From NCBI RefSeq assembly GCF_000764205.1, contig NZ_JQDZ01000041.1:1-64000 (forward strand): a DNA stretch of 64,000 nt, written 5' to 3'. The stretch comes from Thalassotalea sp. ND16A (GTDB lineage Bacteria; Pseudomonadota; Gammaproteobacteria; Enterobacterales; Alteromonadaceae). A program made the position numbers and the translations under genes. Numbering within the stretch: the first letter of the stretch is position 1; each line of letters begins with the position of its first letter. The notes below the pieces were generated by a model. That model saw only the letters and a list, made by a program, of their open reading frames with translations, was not told where the DNA came from and ran no database searches. Below are positions 1 to 10,542 of this stretch, piece after piece.

Positions 1-62
1 TGTTCTTTTACTAAGGCTATTGCATCTTGTTTAAATTCTTTTGAATATTTTTTACGTGTCAT
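1..62 (-). CDS. IS3-family transposase OrfA, N-terminal fragment cut by the window edge
   Basis: Reading the minus strand from an ATG at 62-60 gives a protein starting MTRKKYSKEFKQDA, which matches the usual start of the OrfA helix-turn-helix protein of IS3-type insertion sequences (basic MxRKxYSxEFKxxA motif). A purine-rich ribosome binding site (ctggag on the minus strand) lies just upstream. Only about 20 residues are inside the window, so whether the element is intact cannot be judged. OrfA normally binds the element ends and forms the transposase with OrfB by programmed frameshifting. Confidence 0.75.
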   Translation of the reverse strand, partial: MTRKKYSKEFKQDAIALVKE

Positions 63-114
63 TTTACTATCTCCAGTTAAGACTATTATCTCTTATCTGG
101 GGTAGTGGAATCCA
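1..114 (-). mobile_element. End of an IS3-like insertion sequence (partial)
   Basis: The transposase fragment is preceded on the minus strand by about 50 bp ending in TGGATTCCACTACCCCAG, which starts with the TG typical of IS3-family terminal inverted repeats. The element end is therefore placed near position 114. The other end and any target-site duplication lie outside the window, so the boundary is an inference. The element ends about 15 bp before the ATG of the next gene. Confidence 0.55.
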
Positions 115-128
115 TTAAACCATGTCAA

Positions 129-623
129 ATGTTGAAATTTATTGGCAATACCTTAGATAGAGTGTTGTTTGCGATAAATATGGTTGTCGCCATGCAACTG
201 CCCGGTTTTATTCAACAATATGGACAGCGACTGGCAGGCCACCTCGATGAAGCAAAATATCAGTTAGCCAATTATCAATATATCGCCGATCAACATTACC
301 AGGGGGACATCCAGTTATTAGTCAAACGCTATCAAACCAATAGCGACCCGGGTATCAATGCTGCTGGCGATTTGGTATTTGAATTGATTGAGCGAATATC
401 GCTGCTAACGGCGCAAGTCGAGCATTTATTTAACCGTAATTTTTTCAGTAAAATTTATTATTTTATCATTGAAATCGATCTAGCCGTTGCCCAGGCAACA
501 CTACGAGATTATCAACTGAGTATCCCATTAGATAAGGCATCCCTGCTCATCGGTTTCGTTTTTGCTGTAGTGGTAAGTTTAGTCTCAGCATTTTCTTTCA
601 AATTAATTCAAAGAAGTACTTAA
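129..623 (+). CDS. DUF2937 family membrane protein
   Basis: A 164-aa protein with hydrophobic stretches near the N-terminus (LFAINMVVAMQLPGF) and at the C-terminus (LLIGFVFAVVVSLVSAF). The start MLKFIGNTLDRVLFAINMVV and the following QLPGFIQQYGQRLAGHLDEA fit DUF2937 proteins, which have no known function. The reading frame is open from a GTG at 105 that lies inside the insertion-sequence end. The ATG at 129 is preferred because family similarity begins there. No convincing ribosome binding site precedes it, consistent with the insertion having replaced the native leader. Likely an inner-membrane protein with a soluble middle part. Confidence 0.75.
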   Translation: MLKFIGNTLDRVLFAINMVVAMQLPGFIQQYGQRLAGHLDEAKYQLANYQYIADQHYQGDIQLLVKRYQTNSDPGINAAGDLVFELIERISLLTAQVEHLFNRNFFSKIYYFIIEIDLAVAQATLRDYQLSIPLDKASLLIGFVFAVVVSLVSAFSFKLIQRST

Positions 624-681
624 ATTTCTCAATAAATTGTGTACATTAGTAGATAACGGTTTTTAACTTTTTGGTGTTACC

Positions 682-2472
682 TTGAAAAAAACGGATGTCT
701 CAAACTACGACCATTATCTAAAAGTTGTTGATTGCCAACAAGCCTGTCCTGCCCATACTCCCGTCCCTGAATATATACGTTTAATTGCTGACAAGCGCTA
801 CAGCGATGCCTATATGCTTAACTGGCATTCCAATGTATTTCCAGGGGTATTAGGTCGGGTATGTGACCGACCCTGTGAACCGGCATGCCGACGTGGACGA
901 GTAGAAGAAGAGCCGGTCGCCATATGCCGGTTAAAGCGAGTAACGGCGGATTTCAAAGATGATATTACGGATCGCTTGCCAAAAGCCCCCGAAGAAGGCA
1001 ATGGTAAACGTATTGCCCTCATTGGCGCTGGACCGGCCTCATTAACGGTAGCTCGAGATCTACTGCCACTTGGTTATCACATTTCACTGTTTGATCGGGA
1101 CCAACGAGGTGGTGGTATGATGCGCAGTCAAATACCGGCGTTCCGTTTGCCGGAAACTGTGCTCGATGAAGAAATCGATTATATTTTGAATATGGGGGTG
1201 GAAAGCCATTTTGGTTCCGCCATCACCAGCATGCATAAGTTACTGAAAGAAAATTATGATGCGATCTTTGTCGGCACTGGTGCGCCAAAAGGCAGAGCGC
1301 TAAACCTACCGGGTTATGAAGCTGCCAAGCAACAAATTTCCATCGGCATTGACTGGTTAGCCAATGTCAGTTTTGGTCATAATGATAAAGCACCGAAACG
1401 TGTTGTTGTCCTTGGTGGCGGCAATACTGCCATGGACTGCTGCCGTACCGCGAAACGTCTTGGTGCCGAAGACGTAAAAGTGATCGTGCGCTCCAGCTAT
1501 GCAGCGATGAAAGCATCACCCTGGGAAAAAGAAGATGCCAAAGCCGAAGATATCGACATTATCGTTAACCACACCCCAACCGAATTCGTGGTTGAGAAAG
1601 GAAAATTAAAAGGCGTGATGTTTGACGAAGTTGAATCTTTTTATGACAGAGGCGGCAACCGTGTTTTAAAAAATACCGGTAAAACCTTGCTGGCGGAATG
1701 TGATTTAGTGCTGGTAGCCATTGGTCAGGATACGTCATTTGTGTGGATTGAACGGGATATCGGACTCGACTTTAACGATTGGGATCAACCTTGTTTAAAT
1801 GAAACAACACTACAATCTTCCATCGACAAAGTATTTTTTGGTGGCGATGCGGCCTATGGTCCCGAGAATATCATCACTGCAGTAGCCCACGGTCATAAAG
1901 CGGCGATTTCCATTGATTTATTTTGCCAGGGCAAAGAACCAACACAGCGGCCCAAAAGTGACTTTAATCTGATCAGCCAAAAAATGGGCATGCATGAGTG
2001 GAGTTACACCAATATTATTGACCATGATGAACGAAATTTAGTGCCTCATATCAGTTGGCAAGAAGCGGTGAAAAAGTTAGCGACCGAAGTCGAGCTTGGC
2101 TTTGATGAGCAACTGGCCCTTGAAGAGGCTGGGCGCTGTTTAAATTGTGATGTCCATACCATATTCACCGAAAGTACTTGTATAGAATGTTCTGCTTGTG
2201 AGGACATCTGTCCTACCGACTGCATTAACTTTATTGGCGACATTAAAGACAATATCACCCCGCCACAACAATTGCTTAAAGGTAAATTGAAAGTCGATAA
2301 AGCCACCGATGAGCAAGACTATTTAATCTCAGATAATTTAAACACCGGCAATATTATGGTGAAAGATGAAGACATGTGCCTGCACTGCGGTTTATGTGCC
2401 GAACGATGCCCCACGGGGGCCTGGGATATGCAAAAATTAACGCTAAGCAATATAGAGGCGACGATAAAATGA
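682..2472 (+). CDS. GltD-like FAD/NAD(P) oxidoreductase with C-terminal 4Fe-4S ferredoxin domain
   Basis: A 596-aa cytoplasmic iron-sulfur flavoprotein. The N-terminal part has the GltD/DPD-type cysteine pattern (Cys18, Cys22, then Cys61, Cys65, Cys69) for Fe-S clusters. It is followed by an FAD-binding Rossmann motif (LIGAGPASLTVARDL, about residue 113) and an NAD(P)H-binding motif (VVLGGGNTAMDCC, about residue 247). The C-terminus has two ferredoxin cluster motifs, CIECSACEDICP and CLHCGLCAERCP. The start is a TTG with no nearby ATG. It overlaps the next gene by ATGA, so the two are translationally coupled. Established knowledge: such proteins move electrons between NAD(P)H and ferredoxin-type clusters. 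Inference: it is the electron-transfer partner of the 2-oxoacid oxidoreductase encoded directly downstream. It is not glutamate synthase small subunit in function, since no gltB is adjacent. Confidence 0.85.
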   Translation: MKKTDVSNYDHYLKVVDCQQACPAHTPVPEYIRLIADKRYSDAYMLNWHSNVFPGVLGRVCDRPCEPACRRGRVEEEPVAICRLKRVTADFKDDITDRLPKAPEEGNGKRIALIGAGPASLTVARDLLPLGYHISLFDRDQRGGGMMRSQIPAFRLPETVLDEEIDYILNMGVESHFGSAITSMHKLLKENYDAIFVGTGAPKGRALNLPGYEAAKQQISIGIDWLANVSFGHNDKAPKRVVVLGGGNTAMDCCRTAKRLGAEDVKVIVRSSYAAMKASPWEKEDAKAEDIDIIVNHTPTEFVVEKGKLKGVMFDEVESFYDRGGNRVLKNTGKTLLAECDLVLVAIGQDTSFVWIERDIGLDFNDWDQPCLNETTLQSSIDKVFFGGDAAYGPENIITAVAHGHKAAISIDLFCQGKEPTQRPKSDFNLISQKMGMHEWSYTNIIDHDERNLVPHISWQEAVKKLATEVELGFDEQLALEEAGRCLNCDVHTIFTESTCIECSACEDICPTDCINFIGDIKDNITPPQQLLKGKLKVDKATDEQDYLISDNLNTGNIMVKDEDMCLHCGLCAERCPTGAWDMQKLTLSNIEATIK

Positions 2473-4340
2473 GAAATTCCAGCGCCGAACATAACAATAT
2501 GGAAAACTCTATCATTAACGATTTTGTCGTTAAATTTGCCAATACCAATGGTACCGGTTCAGCCAGTGCCAATAATATGTTTGCCAAGGCGATTATGCGC
2601 ATGGGCATTCCGGTGAGTGCGAAAAACATCTTTCCCTCGAATATTCAAGGGGCGCCGACCTGGTATGAAGTCAGGATCAACGAGCATAATTTTTTGGGCC
2701 GTAGAGGCGGTAAAACAGAAATCATCGTGGCAATGAATGCCCAAAGTTTTGTCGCCGACATTGAAGACGTGGCCGATGGCGGTTACTTGCTCTACGACTC
2801 CTCAAAACAGATACCCGAGCATTTGATCAAAAAAGGTATCCATTATTTGGGCATTCCCATATCGACCATTTGTTTAAAAGAGTTTCAAAACCCAAGGCAA
2901 CGACAGTTATTTAAAAACGTGATTTACGTTGGTGCATTAGCGGCATTGCTCAATATTGAATTTAATGTGTTGAAAACCTTAATCTCAGACCAGTTTAAGG
3001 GCAAAGAAAAGCTGATCACGCCAAACATTTATGCATTAGAGCTCGGCTATCGATATGCCAATAGACATTTTAGTTGTCCGTTAACGTACAACGTTGAACG
3101 TCGAGATCTGATCGGTAACCGGATCATGGTTGATGGCAATACCGGCTGTGGTTTAGGTGCGGTTTATGGTGGTGCTACTGTGGTCGGTTGGTACCCCATT
3201 ACGCCATCAACGTCAGTGATCGAAAAATTTGCCAGTTATTGTCAAAGATTACGTATCGACCCCGCCACCGGCAAGAAAAACTTTGCCATAGTACAGGCCG
3301 AAGATGAGCTAGCGGCGATTGGCATGGCAATTGGCGGTGGTTGGAATGGTGCCCGTGCATTTACCGCAACCAGTGGCCCAGGTGTATCTCTAATGGCTGA
3401 GTTTTTAGGCTTATCATATTTCGCCGAAATTCCAGTGGTACTGGTGAACATCCAGCGCGCTGGCCCATCGACTGGCATGCCTACCAGAACACAACAATCC
3501 GACGTATTGGCCTGTGCCTATGCCTCTCATGGCGATACCAAACATGTGTTACTCTTCCCAGAATCGCCTTGTGAGTGTTTCGAATTAACTGCCCTGGCCT
3601 TTGATTTAAGCGATCGTCTGCAAACCGCCGTGATTGTTATGAGTGATCTCGATTTAGGCATGAATGACCATTTATCCGCGCCATTTATCTGGAATGATAA
3701 GCAGAAATACGATTTGGGCAAGGTGTTATCCATTCGCGAGCTAGATAATATCGAGTCTTATGGCCGCTACCGAGATATTGATGGTGATGGCATTTGTTAT
3801 CGTACTTTGCCCGGCACTCACCCGAATAAAGGTGCCTATTTTACTCGGGGTACTTCACGAAACCAGGACGCGGTGTATTCAGAACAATCGGCAGATTATG
3901 TCCATAATATGCAACGCTTAGAAGCGAAATTTGCCACTGCCGCCAATATCGTACCGAAACCTGAAATATGCTCTGGTTTTAAGAATACGCAGCTAGGTCT
4001 GGTTTATTACGGCTCAACCGCACAAGCCATGCTGGAAACAAAACAGTTACTGCAAGAACAGGGCATCCCGGTCGATTTAATGCGCATTAAAGCCTTTCCG
4101 TTTGGTAATGAAGTGAAAAAATTCATTGAGCAACACCAGTACATTTACGTTGTTGAACAAAACAGAGATGCGCAAATGCGTACCTTATTATCTAGCGAGT
4201 TAAACTTGGATCCGTTAAAACTGGCGCCCATTTTGTGTTTTGACGGCCTGTCGATTACCGCCACACAAATCTGCGATGATATTATGACCGACATCGATAG
4301 TCGCACCGAAAACCTAACCGAAAGCCAGGAGGTTGTGTAA
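2469..4340 (+). CDS. korA: 2-oxoacid:ferredoxin oxidoreductase, fused gamma-alpha subunit (KorA-like)
   Basis: A 623-aa protein. The first roughly 190 residues form the gamma (catalytic) domain with the motif GTGSASANNMFAKAIMRMG. The rest is the alpha domain with WYPITPSTSVIEKFA and the IGMAIGGGWNGARAFTATSG region typical of the pyrimidine-binding part of these thiamine-diphosphate enzymes. The frame is open further upstream, but the ATG at 2469 has a GAGG site in front and overlaps the upstream stop. With KorB it should oxidatively decarboxylate a 2-oxoacid and CoA to an acyl-CoA, passing electrons to ferredoxin. The size and domain order resemble actinobacterial KorA. The substrate (2-oxoglutarate, branched-chain or aromatic 2-oxoacid) cannot be read from the sequence. 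Confidence 0.85.
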   Translation: MRNSSAEHNNMENSIINDFVVKFANTNGTGSASANNMFAKAIMRMGIPVSAKNIFPSNIQGAPTWYEVRINEHNFLGRRGGKTEIIVAMNAQSFVADIEDVADGGYLLYDSSKQIPEHLIKKGIHYLGIPISTICLKEFQNPRQRQLFKNVIYVGALAALLNIEFNVLKTLISDQFKGKEKLITPNIYALELGYRYANRHFSCPLTYNVERRDLIGNRIMVDGNTGCGLGAVYGGATVVGWYPITPSTSVIEKFASYCQRLRIDPATGKKNFAIVQAEDELAAIGMAIGGGWNGARAFTATSGPGVSLMAEFLGLSYFAEIPVVLVNIQRAGPSTGMPTRTQQSDVLACAYASHGDTKHVLLFPESPCECFELTALAFDLSDRLQTAVIVMSDLDLGMNDHLSAPFIWNDKQKYDLGKVLSIRELDNIESYGRYRDIDGDGICYRTLPGTHPNKGAYFTRGTSRNQDAVYSEQSADYVHNMQRLEAKFATAANIVPKPEICSGFKNTQLGLVYYGSTAQAMLETKQLLQEQGIPVDLMRIKAFPFGNEVKKFIEQHQYIYVVEQNRDAQMRTLLSSELNLDPLKLAPILCFDGLSITATQICDDIMTDIDSRTENLTESQEVV

Positions 4341-4342
4341 AT

Positions 4343-5395
4343 ATGAGTTTTGCTAAATCAAAGTTTAAACATAAATCATTACCGGTAAACGATTTGGGCT
4401 TAACCTATCGTGAATATGAAGGTGCTATTTCTACCCTTTGTGCCGGCTGCGGCCATGACTCAATATCAGCAGCAATTGTGCATGCTTGCCATGAACTGTC
4501 TATTGCCCCACATAGCATTGCCAAGATGTCTGGCATTGGCTGTTCGTCAAAAGCGCCAAATTATTTTTTGAGAAATGCACATGGCTTTAACTCAGTACAT
4601 GGCCGGATGCCTTCGGTCACCACCGGAGCAAATTTAGCCAATAAAGAGTTAACCTATCTTGCCATGTCTGGCGATGGTGATAGTGCTTCTATCGGATTAG
4701 GTCAATTTGCCCACGTAGTACGTCGACAACTGAATATGGTCTATATGGTGGCCAATAATGGGGTATATGGTTTGACCAAAGGTCAATTGGCAGCAACGTC
4801 GGATAAAGGGGTGAAAAATAAAATTGGCGATTTGAGCCTGTTTAACGATATTGATTTATGTACCATGGCACTACAACTCGGTGCGTCTTTCGTCGCTCGC
4901 TGTTTTTCGGGTGATAAAGCACAACTCGTGCCCATCATTAAAGCCGCTATCGCCCATCAGGGCTTCGCTTTTATTGATATCATTTCCCCTTGTGTCACCT
5001 TCAATAACCACGTCGGCTCAACCCGCTCGTACGATTATGTTCAAGAACACGTCACCACAGGTGCAGTAACGGATTTTGTGCCGATCAGAGAAGAAATCAC
5101 ATCAGCAATCCCCGAAGGTGATTTTGAAGACATTTGTTTGCATGACGGTTCAATAATGCGCTTTCATAAGCTTGATCCAGATTATGATACCAGCAATCGC
5201 TTAAAGGCAATGAATGACGTAGAAGAGCATAAACAGCGTGGCGAAATATTAACCGGATTGTTGTATTTAGATCCTACCGCCAGAAACTATCATGAACTCA
5301 ATGATACTAGTGATATGCCTTTGAATCAGGTTAAGCAAGATTTGCTTTGTCCCGGCGAAAGAGTGTTGGGAACGATTAACGACAGTTTCCGTTAA
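4343..5395 (+). CDS. korB: 2-oxoacid:ferredoxin oxidoreductase, beta (TPP-binding) subunit (KorB-like)
   Basis: A 350-aa protein with the beta-subunit signatures CAGCGHDSI, SGIGCSS, the thiamine-diphosphate and Mg motif SGDGDSASIG, and NNGVYGLTKGQ. A strong AGGAGGT ribosome binding site precedes ATG 4343, two bases after the stop of korA. It carries no ferredoxin domain of its own; the Cys residues near the N-terminus (CAGCG) and in SGIGCSS probably ligate a 4Fe-4S cluster as in related beta subunits. Last gene of the operon, followed by hairpins at 5389-5445. It works only as a complex with the KorA-like subunit, and the flavoprotein encoded at the start of the operon is the obvious redox partner. 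Confidence 0.87.
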   Translation: MSFAKSKFKHKSLPVNDLGLTYREYEGAISTLCAGCGHDSISAAIVHACHELSIAPHSIAKMSGIGCSSKAPNYFLRNAHGFNSVHGRMPSVTTGANLANKELTYLAMSGDGDSASIGLGQFAHVVRRQLNMVYMVANNGVYGLTKGQLAATSDKGVKNKIGDLSLFNDIDLCTMALQLGASFVARCFSGDKAQLVPIIKAAIAHQGFAFIDIISPCVTFNNHVGSTRSYDYVQEHVTTGAVTDFVPIREEITSAIPEGDFEDICLHDGSIMRFHKLDPDYDTSNRLKAMNDVEEHKQRGEILTGLLYLDPTARNYHELNDTSDMPLNQVKQDLLCPGERVLGTINDSFR

Positions 5396-5450
5396 TTAAT
5401 TCCTTTAAGAATTAACGGAATAAAAAAAGGCTGCTGCGCAGCCTTTTATA
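5389..5450. terminator. Bidirectional terminator between korB and ihfA
   Basis: Two hairpins lie in the convergent gap. The first is CCGTTAATT (5389-5397) with AATTAACGG (5410-5418). The second, GGCTGC-TGC-GCAGCC (5429-5443), is flanked by an A-run on the left and TTTT on the right, so it can act as an intrinsic terminator on both strands. A third small palindrome, TAACGTT-GAA-AACGTTA, at 5459-5475 sits right after the ihfA stop. Confidence 0.85.
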
Positions 5451-5480
5451 ATATTATTTAACGTTGAAAACGTTAAATTT

Positions 5481-5777
5481 TTATTTTCCGTTGTTCGCTT
5501 CTTCTACCCGGTTTTTTAATTTTTGACCCGGTCTAAAGGTAACTACCTTCCTGGCAGAAATTGGGATATCTTCACCTGTTTTAGGGTTTCTTCCCGGTCG
5601 TTCATTTTTGGTGCGTAAATCAAAATTACCAAAACCTGATAACTTTACTTGTTCACCGTTCTCTAAACTGCCTCTAATTTCTTCGAAGAATTCTTCCACC
5701 AATAATTTGGCATCCCGTTTACTTAAACCGACTTCTTCGTATAAATGCTCTGATACTTCTGCTTTGGTTAGCGCCAT
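5481..5777 (-). CDS. ihfA: Integration host factor subunit alpha
   Basis: A 98-aa HU/IHF-family DNA-binding protein. It begins [20 protein letters not shown] and contains the DNA-bending beta-arm with the family signature [21 protein letters not shown], where the proline after RPGRN intercalates in the minor groove. Length equals that of E. coli IhfA. With IhfB it bends DNA at specific sites and affects transcription, recombination and replication. It lies 4 bp after the pheT stop, preserving the pheS-pheT-ihfA order known from enterobacteria, so it is probably cotranscribed and may also have its own promoter within pheT. Confidence 0.97.
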   Translation of the reverse strand: MALTKAEVSEHLYEEVGLSKRDAKLLVEEFFEEIRGSLENGEQVKLSGFGNFDLRTKNERPGRNPKTGEDIPISARKVVTFRPGQKLKNRVEEANNGK

Positions 5778-5781
5778 ATTC

Positions 5782-8166
5782 TTAGTCTCTCAGTGATGCG
5801 TCAAGTTCGCTTTTTAATGCATCGACCACAGTATTAACGACTTCAGAGATGTCCTTTTCTTCAAGAGTTCTCTCATGGTCTTGCAATGTTAATGCGATTG
5901 CCAGGCTCTTAAAACCTGGTTCGATACCTTTACCTTGGTATACATCAAACAATTCTAGGCTAACTAAATGATTTGTGCCAACCTTTTCAATGAGTTGTAG
6001 CACTTTTTTTGCATTTACTTCATTTTTTACCACTACTGCGATGTCACGACGGTTCGCTGGGAACTTTGAAATCTCTTGCATTAGTGGGATTTTTTGCGTC
6101 AAAATCTCACTTTGCAGCAGTTCAAACACTAAAGTGCGACCATTTAATCCTAATTTACGCTCAAGTTCAGGGTGCACAGCACCAACATAACCAACCAATG
6201 CATCACCACGATAAATTGCTGCGGTTTGGCCAGGGTGTAATGCCGGTATATCAGCGGCCTTGAACTCATAAGCATTGCTGTCTGCAGTTAAGGCTAATAA
6301 GGCTTCAACATCACCTTTTGCATCAAAGAAGTCTACCGCGGCTTTATCCAAATTCCAGTGCTCACCATTTTTAAGTCCGGTGATAATCCCTGAAATCATT
6401 GCTTGTTGGCTCACACCATTTTCAGCATCATTATCGGGTAAAAAGCGTAATCCACATTCAAACAAGCGCACACGGCTTTGTTGGCGGTTTTGGTTATACA
6501 CCACAGATTGAATTAAGCCGGTCCATAAACTTAGCCGCATTACCGACATTTCGGAAGAAATTGGATGAGGTAAGGTCATCACTTCTTGTTCCGGGTGTAA
6601 TAAGCTTTGTACTTTCGGGTCAACAAACGAATAAGTGATCGCTTCTTGATAACCGCGAGCAACCAAAGTGTTGCGGAATTTAGCAATAGTAAGCTTAGCT
6701 TCATTATGCTGACGCATGCTAAGTTTGGCCATTGGCGACACATTGGGTATGTTGTTATAACCAAATACGCGGGCAACTTCTTCGGTTAAATCTTCTTCAA
6801 TTTTGATATCAAAACGATACGCTGGTACGGTTGTGGTCCATACATCGTCATTAAATTTTACGGTTAAGCCCAGGCGAGTCAGGATTTCAGTAACCGTTTC
6901 GGTTTCAATATGAATGCCGATAAGTGAATCTAATTTACTACGGCGTAACGTCACTACACGTTCTGCAGGAATGTGCTCGGCACTAACTGCTTCAACCACA
7001 GGACCGGCTTCACCACCAACAATGTCTAATAATAACGTCGTGGCGCGTTGCATCGCCTGATGCTGCATTTGCGGGTCAACACCACGCTCATAGCGGTGTG
7101 ATGCATCAGTATGCAAACCGTATTGGCGGGCTTTACCTAAAATGGCTAACGGTGCGAAAAACGCACTCTCTAATAAAATATCTGTCGTTGTTGCAGTAAC
7201 ACCTGAGTCTTGACCGCCAAAGATACCGGCAATCGCTAACGCTTTGTTATCATCAGCAATCACTAAAGTCTGTTCTGACAGTTTCACTTCATTGCCATCT
7301 AATAACGTCAATTCTTCATCTGCCTCGGCAAAGCGTACATTAATACCGCCATCAATCTTATCAAGATCAAAAGCATGCATTGGATGACCAAGTTCAAGTA
7401 GCACGTAATTGGTTACATCAACGACAGGATCGATTGCACGCACGCCACAACGACGTAGTTTCTCAACCATCCAAAGTGGCGTAGTTGCTGTGGCATTAAT
7501 GTTTTTAATTACCCGGGCTAAGTAACGAGGACAGGCAGCACCGGCCGCAATGTTTAGCGTTAATGCATCGTTAATAGTGGCAACTTGCTCATTAATTTCA
7601 ACTTCATCGACAGCAAGGCTATTTAACACCCCTACTTCACGAGCTAAGCCTTTAATGCCTAAACAGTCACCACGGTTCGAGGTTAAGTCGACATCGATAG
7701 TGACATCGTTTAAATCAAGATACTCTCGTACACAGGTGCCAATAGGCGCATCAACGGGTAATTCCATGATACCGTCAGCACTATCTGCTAAGCCAATTTC
7801 AGATTCGCTACACAACATGCCATGCGATGGCACGCCACGTAATTTGGCTTTTTTAATTTTAAAGTTGCCCGGTAATACCGCGCCAACTTTTGCCACGGCG
7901 ACTTTAAGGCCAAGGCGACAGTTTTTTGCACCACAAACGATGTCGACAACTTCATCGCCAACGTTTACTTTGGTAACTTGTAACTTATCGGCATCGGGGT
8001 GTTGACCACATTCGATCACTTCACCAACAACAACCTTGCTAAATTCGCCAGCAACGGCATCAACGCCATCCACTTCAAGGCCAGCCATAGTAATTTGATG
8101 AGCTAACTCATCTGAAGAAATTGCCGGGTTTACCCACTCACGCAACCAAGATTCACTAAATTTCAT
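5782..8166 (-). CDS. pheT: Phenylalanine--tRNA ligase beta subunit
   Basis: A 794-aa cytoplasmic protein, the usual length for bacterial PheT. Domain order: EMAP/OB-fold tRNA-binding domain ([15 protein letters not shown], about residues 48-62), B3/B4 editing domain ([30 protein letters not shown]), B5 domain ([12 protein letters not shown]), catalytic-like core, and a C-terminal ferredoxin-fold anticodon-binding domain ([16 protein letters not shown]). It forms the alpha2-beta2 enzyme with PheS that charges tRNA-Phe and edits Tyr. It starts 11 bp after the pheS stop. No truncation or frameshift is seen. Confidence 0.97.
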   Translation of the reverse strand: MKFSESWLREWVNPAISSDELAHQITMAGLEVDGVDAVAGEFSKVVVGEVIECGQHPDADKLQVTKVNVGDEVVDIVCGAKNCRLGLKVAVAKVGAVLPGNFKIKKAKLRGVPSHGMLCSESEIGLADSADGIMELPVDAPIGTCVREYLDLNDVTIDVDLTSNRGDCLGIKGLAREVGVLNSLAVDEVEINEQVATINDALTLNIAAGAACPRYLARVIKNINATATTPLWMVEKLRRCGVRAIDPVVDVTNYVLLELGHPMHAFDLDKIDGGINVRFAEADEELTLLDGNEVKLSEQTLVIADDNKALAIAGIFGGQDSGVTATTTDILLESAFFAPLAILGKARQYGLHTDASHRYERGVDPQMQHQAMQRATTLLLDIVGGEAGPVVEAVSAEHIPAERVVTLRRSKLDSLIGIHIETETVTEILTRLGLTVKFNDDVWTTTVPAYRFDIKIEEDLTEEVARVFGYNNIPNVSPMAKLSMRQHNEAKLTIAKFRNTLVARGYQEAITYSFVDPKVQSLLHPEQEVMTLPHPISSEMSVMRLSLWTGLIQSVVYNQNRQQSRVRLFECGLRFLPDNDAENGVSQQAMISGIITGLKNGEHWNLDKAAVDFFDAKGDVEALLALTADSNAYEFKAADIPALHPGQTAAIYRGDALVGYVGAVHPELERKLGLNGRTLVFELLQSEILTQKIPLMQEISKFPANRRDIAVVVKNEVNAKKVLQLIEKVGTNHLVSLELFDVYQGKGIEPGFKSLAIALTLQDHERTLEEKDISEVVNTVVDALKSELDASLRD

Positions 8167-8177
8167 TTATCGGCTTC

Positions 8178-9194
<1,017 letters not shown>

Positions 9195-9266
9195 TTAGTT
9201 ATGCGCGCAACGCGCCTAAATTAGAAAAGCGATAATTTTACACGAAAATCATCGCTGATATAGAGG

Positions 9267-9300
9267 AAAAACAGAAAAACACTGTGATTTTTCTGTTTTT
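9267..9300 (-). terminator. Terminator downstream of the ABC permease gene
   Basis: A perfect 13-bp inverted repeat, AAAAACAGAAAAA and TTTTTCTGTTTTT, with an 8-nt loop lies between the permease stop and the pheS leader. On the minus strand it ends in a U-rich run. It probably separates the ABC transporter transcript from pheST-ihfA, although its stem is AT-rich. Confidence 0.6.
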
Positions 9301-9338
9301 TTTAATGAAATCGGGAAATTACTGCAGCAATGTGATAA

Positions 9339-10541
9339 TTACCGAAATAAAACCGACTCTTTGTTAAACCAGTGCACACAAAATAATATCGAAATCAGTG
9401 CAAAAAATCCGGTTGACGCAAATATTGGGATTAGCAGGCTATAATCTATGGTGCCCTTTAACAGTTCTTTTATTGCCAGGGAAACATTGGCAATGGGTAC
9501 TAATGACCAGGTTAAGTTCAGCGAAACCCCAGGTGTCATGCCGACGATAACCGGAAAGATCACCAATATCGACAACGGCCCCATATAATTTTGTGCTTCT
9601 TTATAACTACTGGCATAAATGGAAATCGCCAATAATGTCGCAGCAAAAATCGCGGAAACCGGGATCAATAGCAAAACAATCAAGCCGTAATCGAGAATAC
9701 CTACCGACCCTAATATTTCAGAAACCACTTTCACATCAAGCAGCTGGCCGACAATAAAAGACCAAAACACCATACTAAATATGGTGATTAATGCCGTCAT
9801 AACGGCGGTGGTGGTAATACATAAAAATTTGCCTATCACCAGTGAAAAGCGTGATATCGGCGTCAATAGTAGCGTTTCTATGGTACCGCGCTCTTTTTCA
9901 CCCGCCCCTAAATCAATGGCCGGGTACATGGCTCCGGTTAAACACAGTGGGATCAGGATGTAGGGAATGAGGCCACCAATTTTTTCACCAAAACTTTCTC
10001 TTTCATCGGCGGTATCAAATTGCTCAATGTCTACCGGTTTTTTAAATGCGGCAAACTGCGCCTGATCAAAGCCCATGTTAGTGAAGATTTGCAGTTGTAA
10101 ATCTTCATTAAACTTTGCCAACGCATTTTGCATCTTAAATTTGATGCCGCCAATGAGATTCGCGCCATTAAAATACGCTTTCCAAACCGAAGTTTCAGAA
10201 TTATCAAATTGAGTTTTAAAATCTTTATTAAGTACGATCACCAAATCTAATTTATTGGCTTTTATCGCCTCAATGATCTCAGCTTCCGTTTCCAACTTTA
10301 ACTTTACCGGTTTAAAATCGTTGTGGTAAAACAAGTTGCTGGCAAATTCTGGCGCCGCACTTTCATTGACTAACAAATAACGGATCACTTTTTCTTGTTC
10401 ACTAACCGCGGCTTTTGCTCCGAGAAACCCCATCAAACCAAACAATACCGGGAAAATCACCATAGGTAAGGCAACGATAAAAAATAACGTTTTTTTGTCG
10501 CGTAACAGCTCAATTAACTCTTTAATATAGACTTGCCACAT
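9339..10541 (-). CDS. ABC-2 type transporter permease (NatB-like)
   Basis: A 400-aa inner-membrane protein. One membrane segment near residues 20-40 is followed by a large extracytoplasmic domain (about residues 45-180) and five or six C-terminal membrane segments. The sequence GAGEKERGTIETLLLTPISR is the ABC-2 permease signature of NatB and related exporters. The frame is open to 10565, but ATG 10541 follows the ATPase stop by one base and has GGAG in front. It works with the ATPase encoded immediately upstream. NatAB exports Na+ in Bacillus, but close relatives are uncharacterised and the substrate is unknown here. Confidence 0.85.
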   Translation of the reverse strand: MWQVYIKELIELLRDKKTLFFIVALPMVIFPVLFGLMGFLGAKAAVSEQEKVIRYLLVNESAAPEFASNLFYHNDFKPVKLKLETEAEIIEAIKANKLDLVIVLNKDFKTQFDNSETSVWKAYFNGANLIGGIKFKMQNALAKFNEDLQLQIFTNMGFDQAQFAAFKKPVDIEQFDTADERESFGEKIGGLIPYILIPLCLTGAMYPAIDLGAGEKERGTIETLLLTPISRFSLVIGKFLCITTTAVMTALITIFSMVFWSFIVGQLLDVKVVSEILGSVGILDYGLIVLLLIPVSAIFAATLLAISIYASSYKEAQNYMGPLSILVIFPVIVGMTPGVSLNLTWSLVPIANVSLAIKELLKGTIDYSLLIPIFASTGFFALISILFCVHWFNKESVLFR

Positions 10542-10542
10542 A

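Noticed and set aside
682-2472. Glutamate synthase small subunit (gltD)
   Set aside because: GltD-like domains are present, but a C-terminal ferredoxin domain and the korAB neighbours with no gltB argue against a glutamate synthase role.
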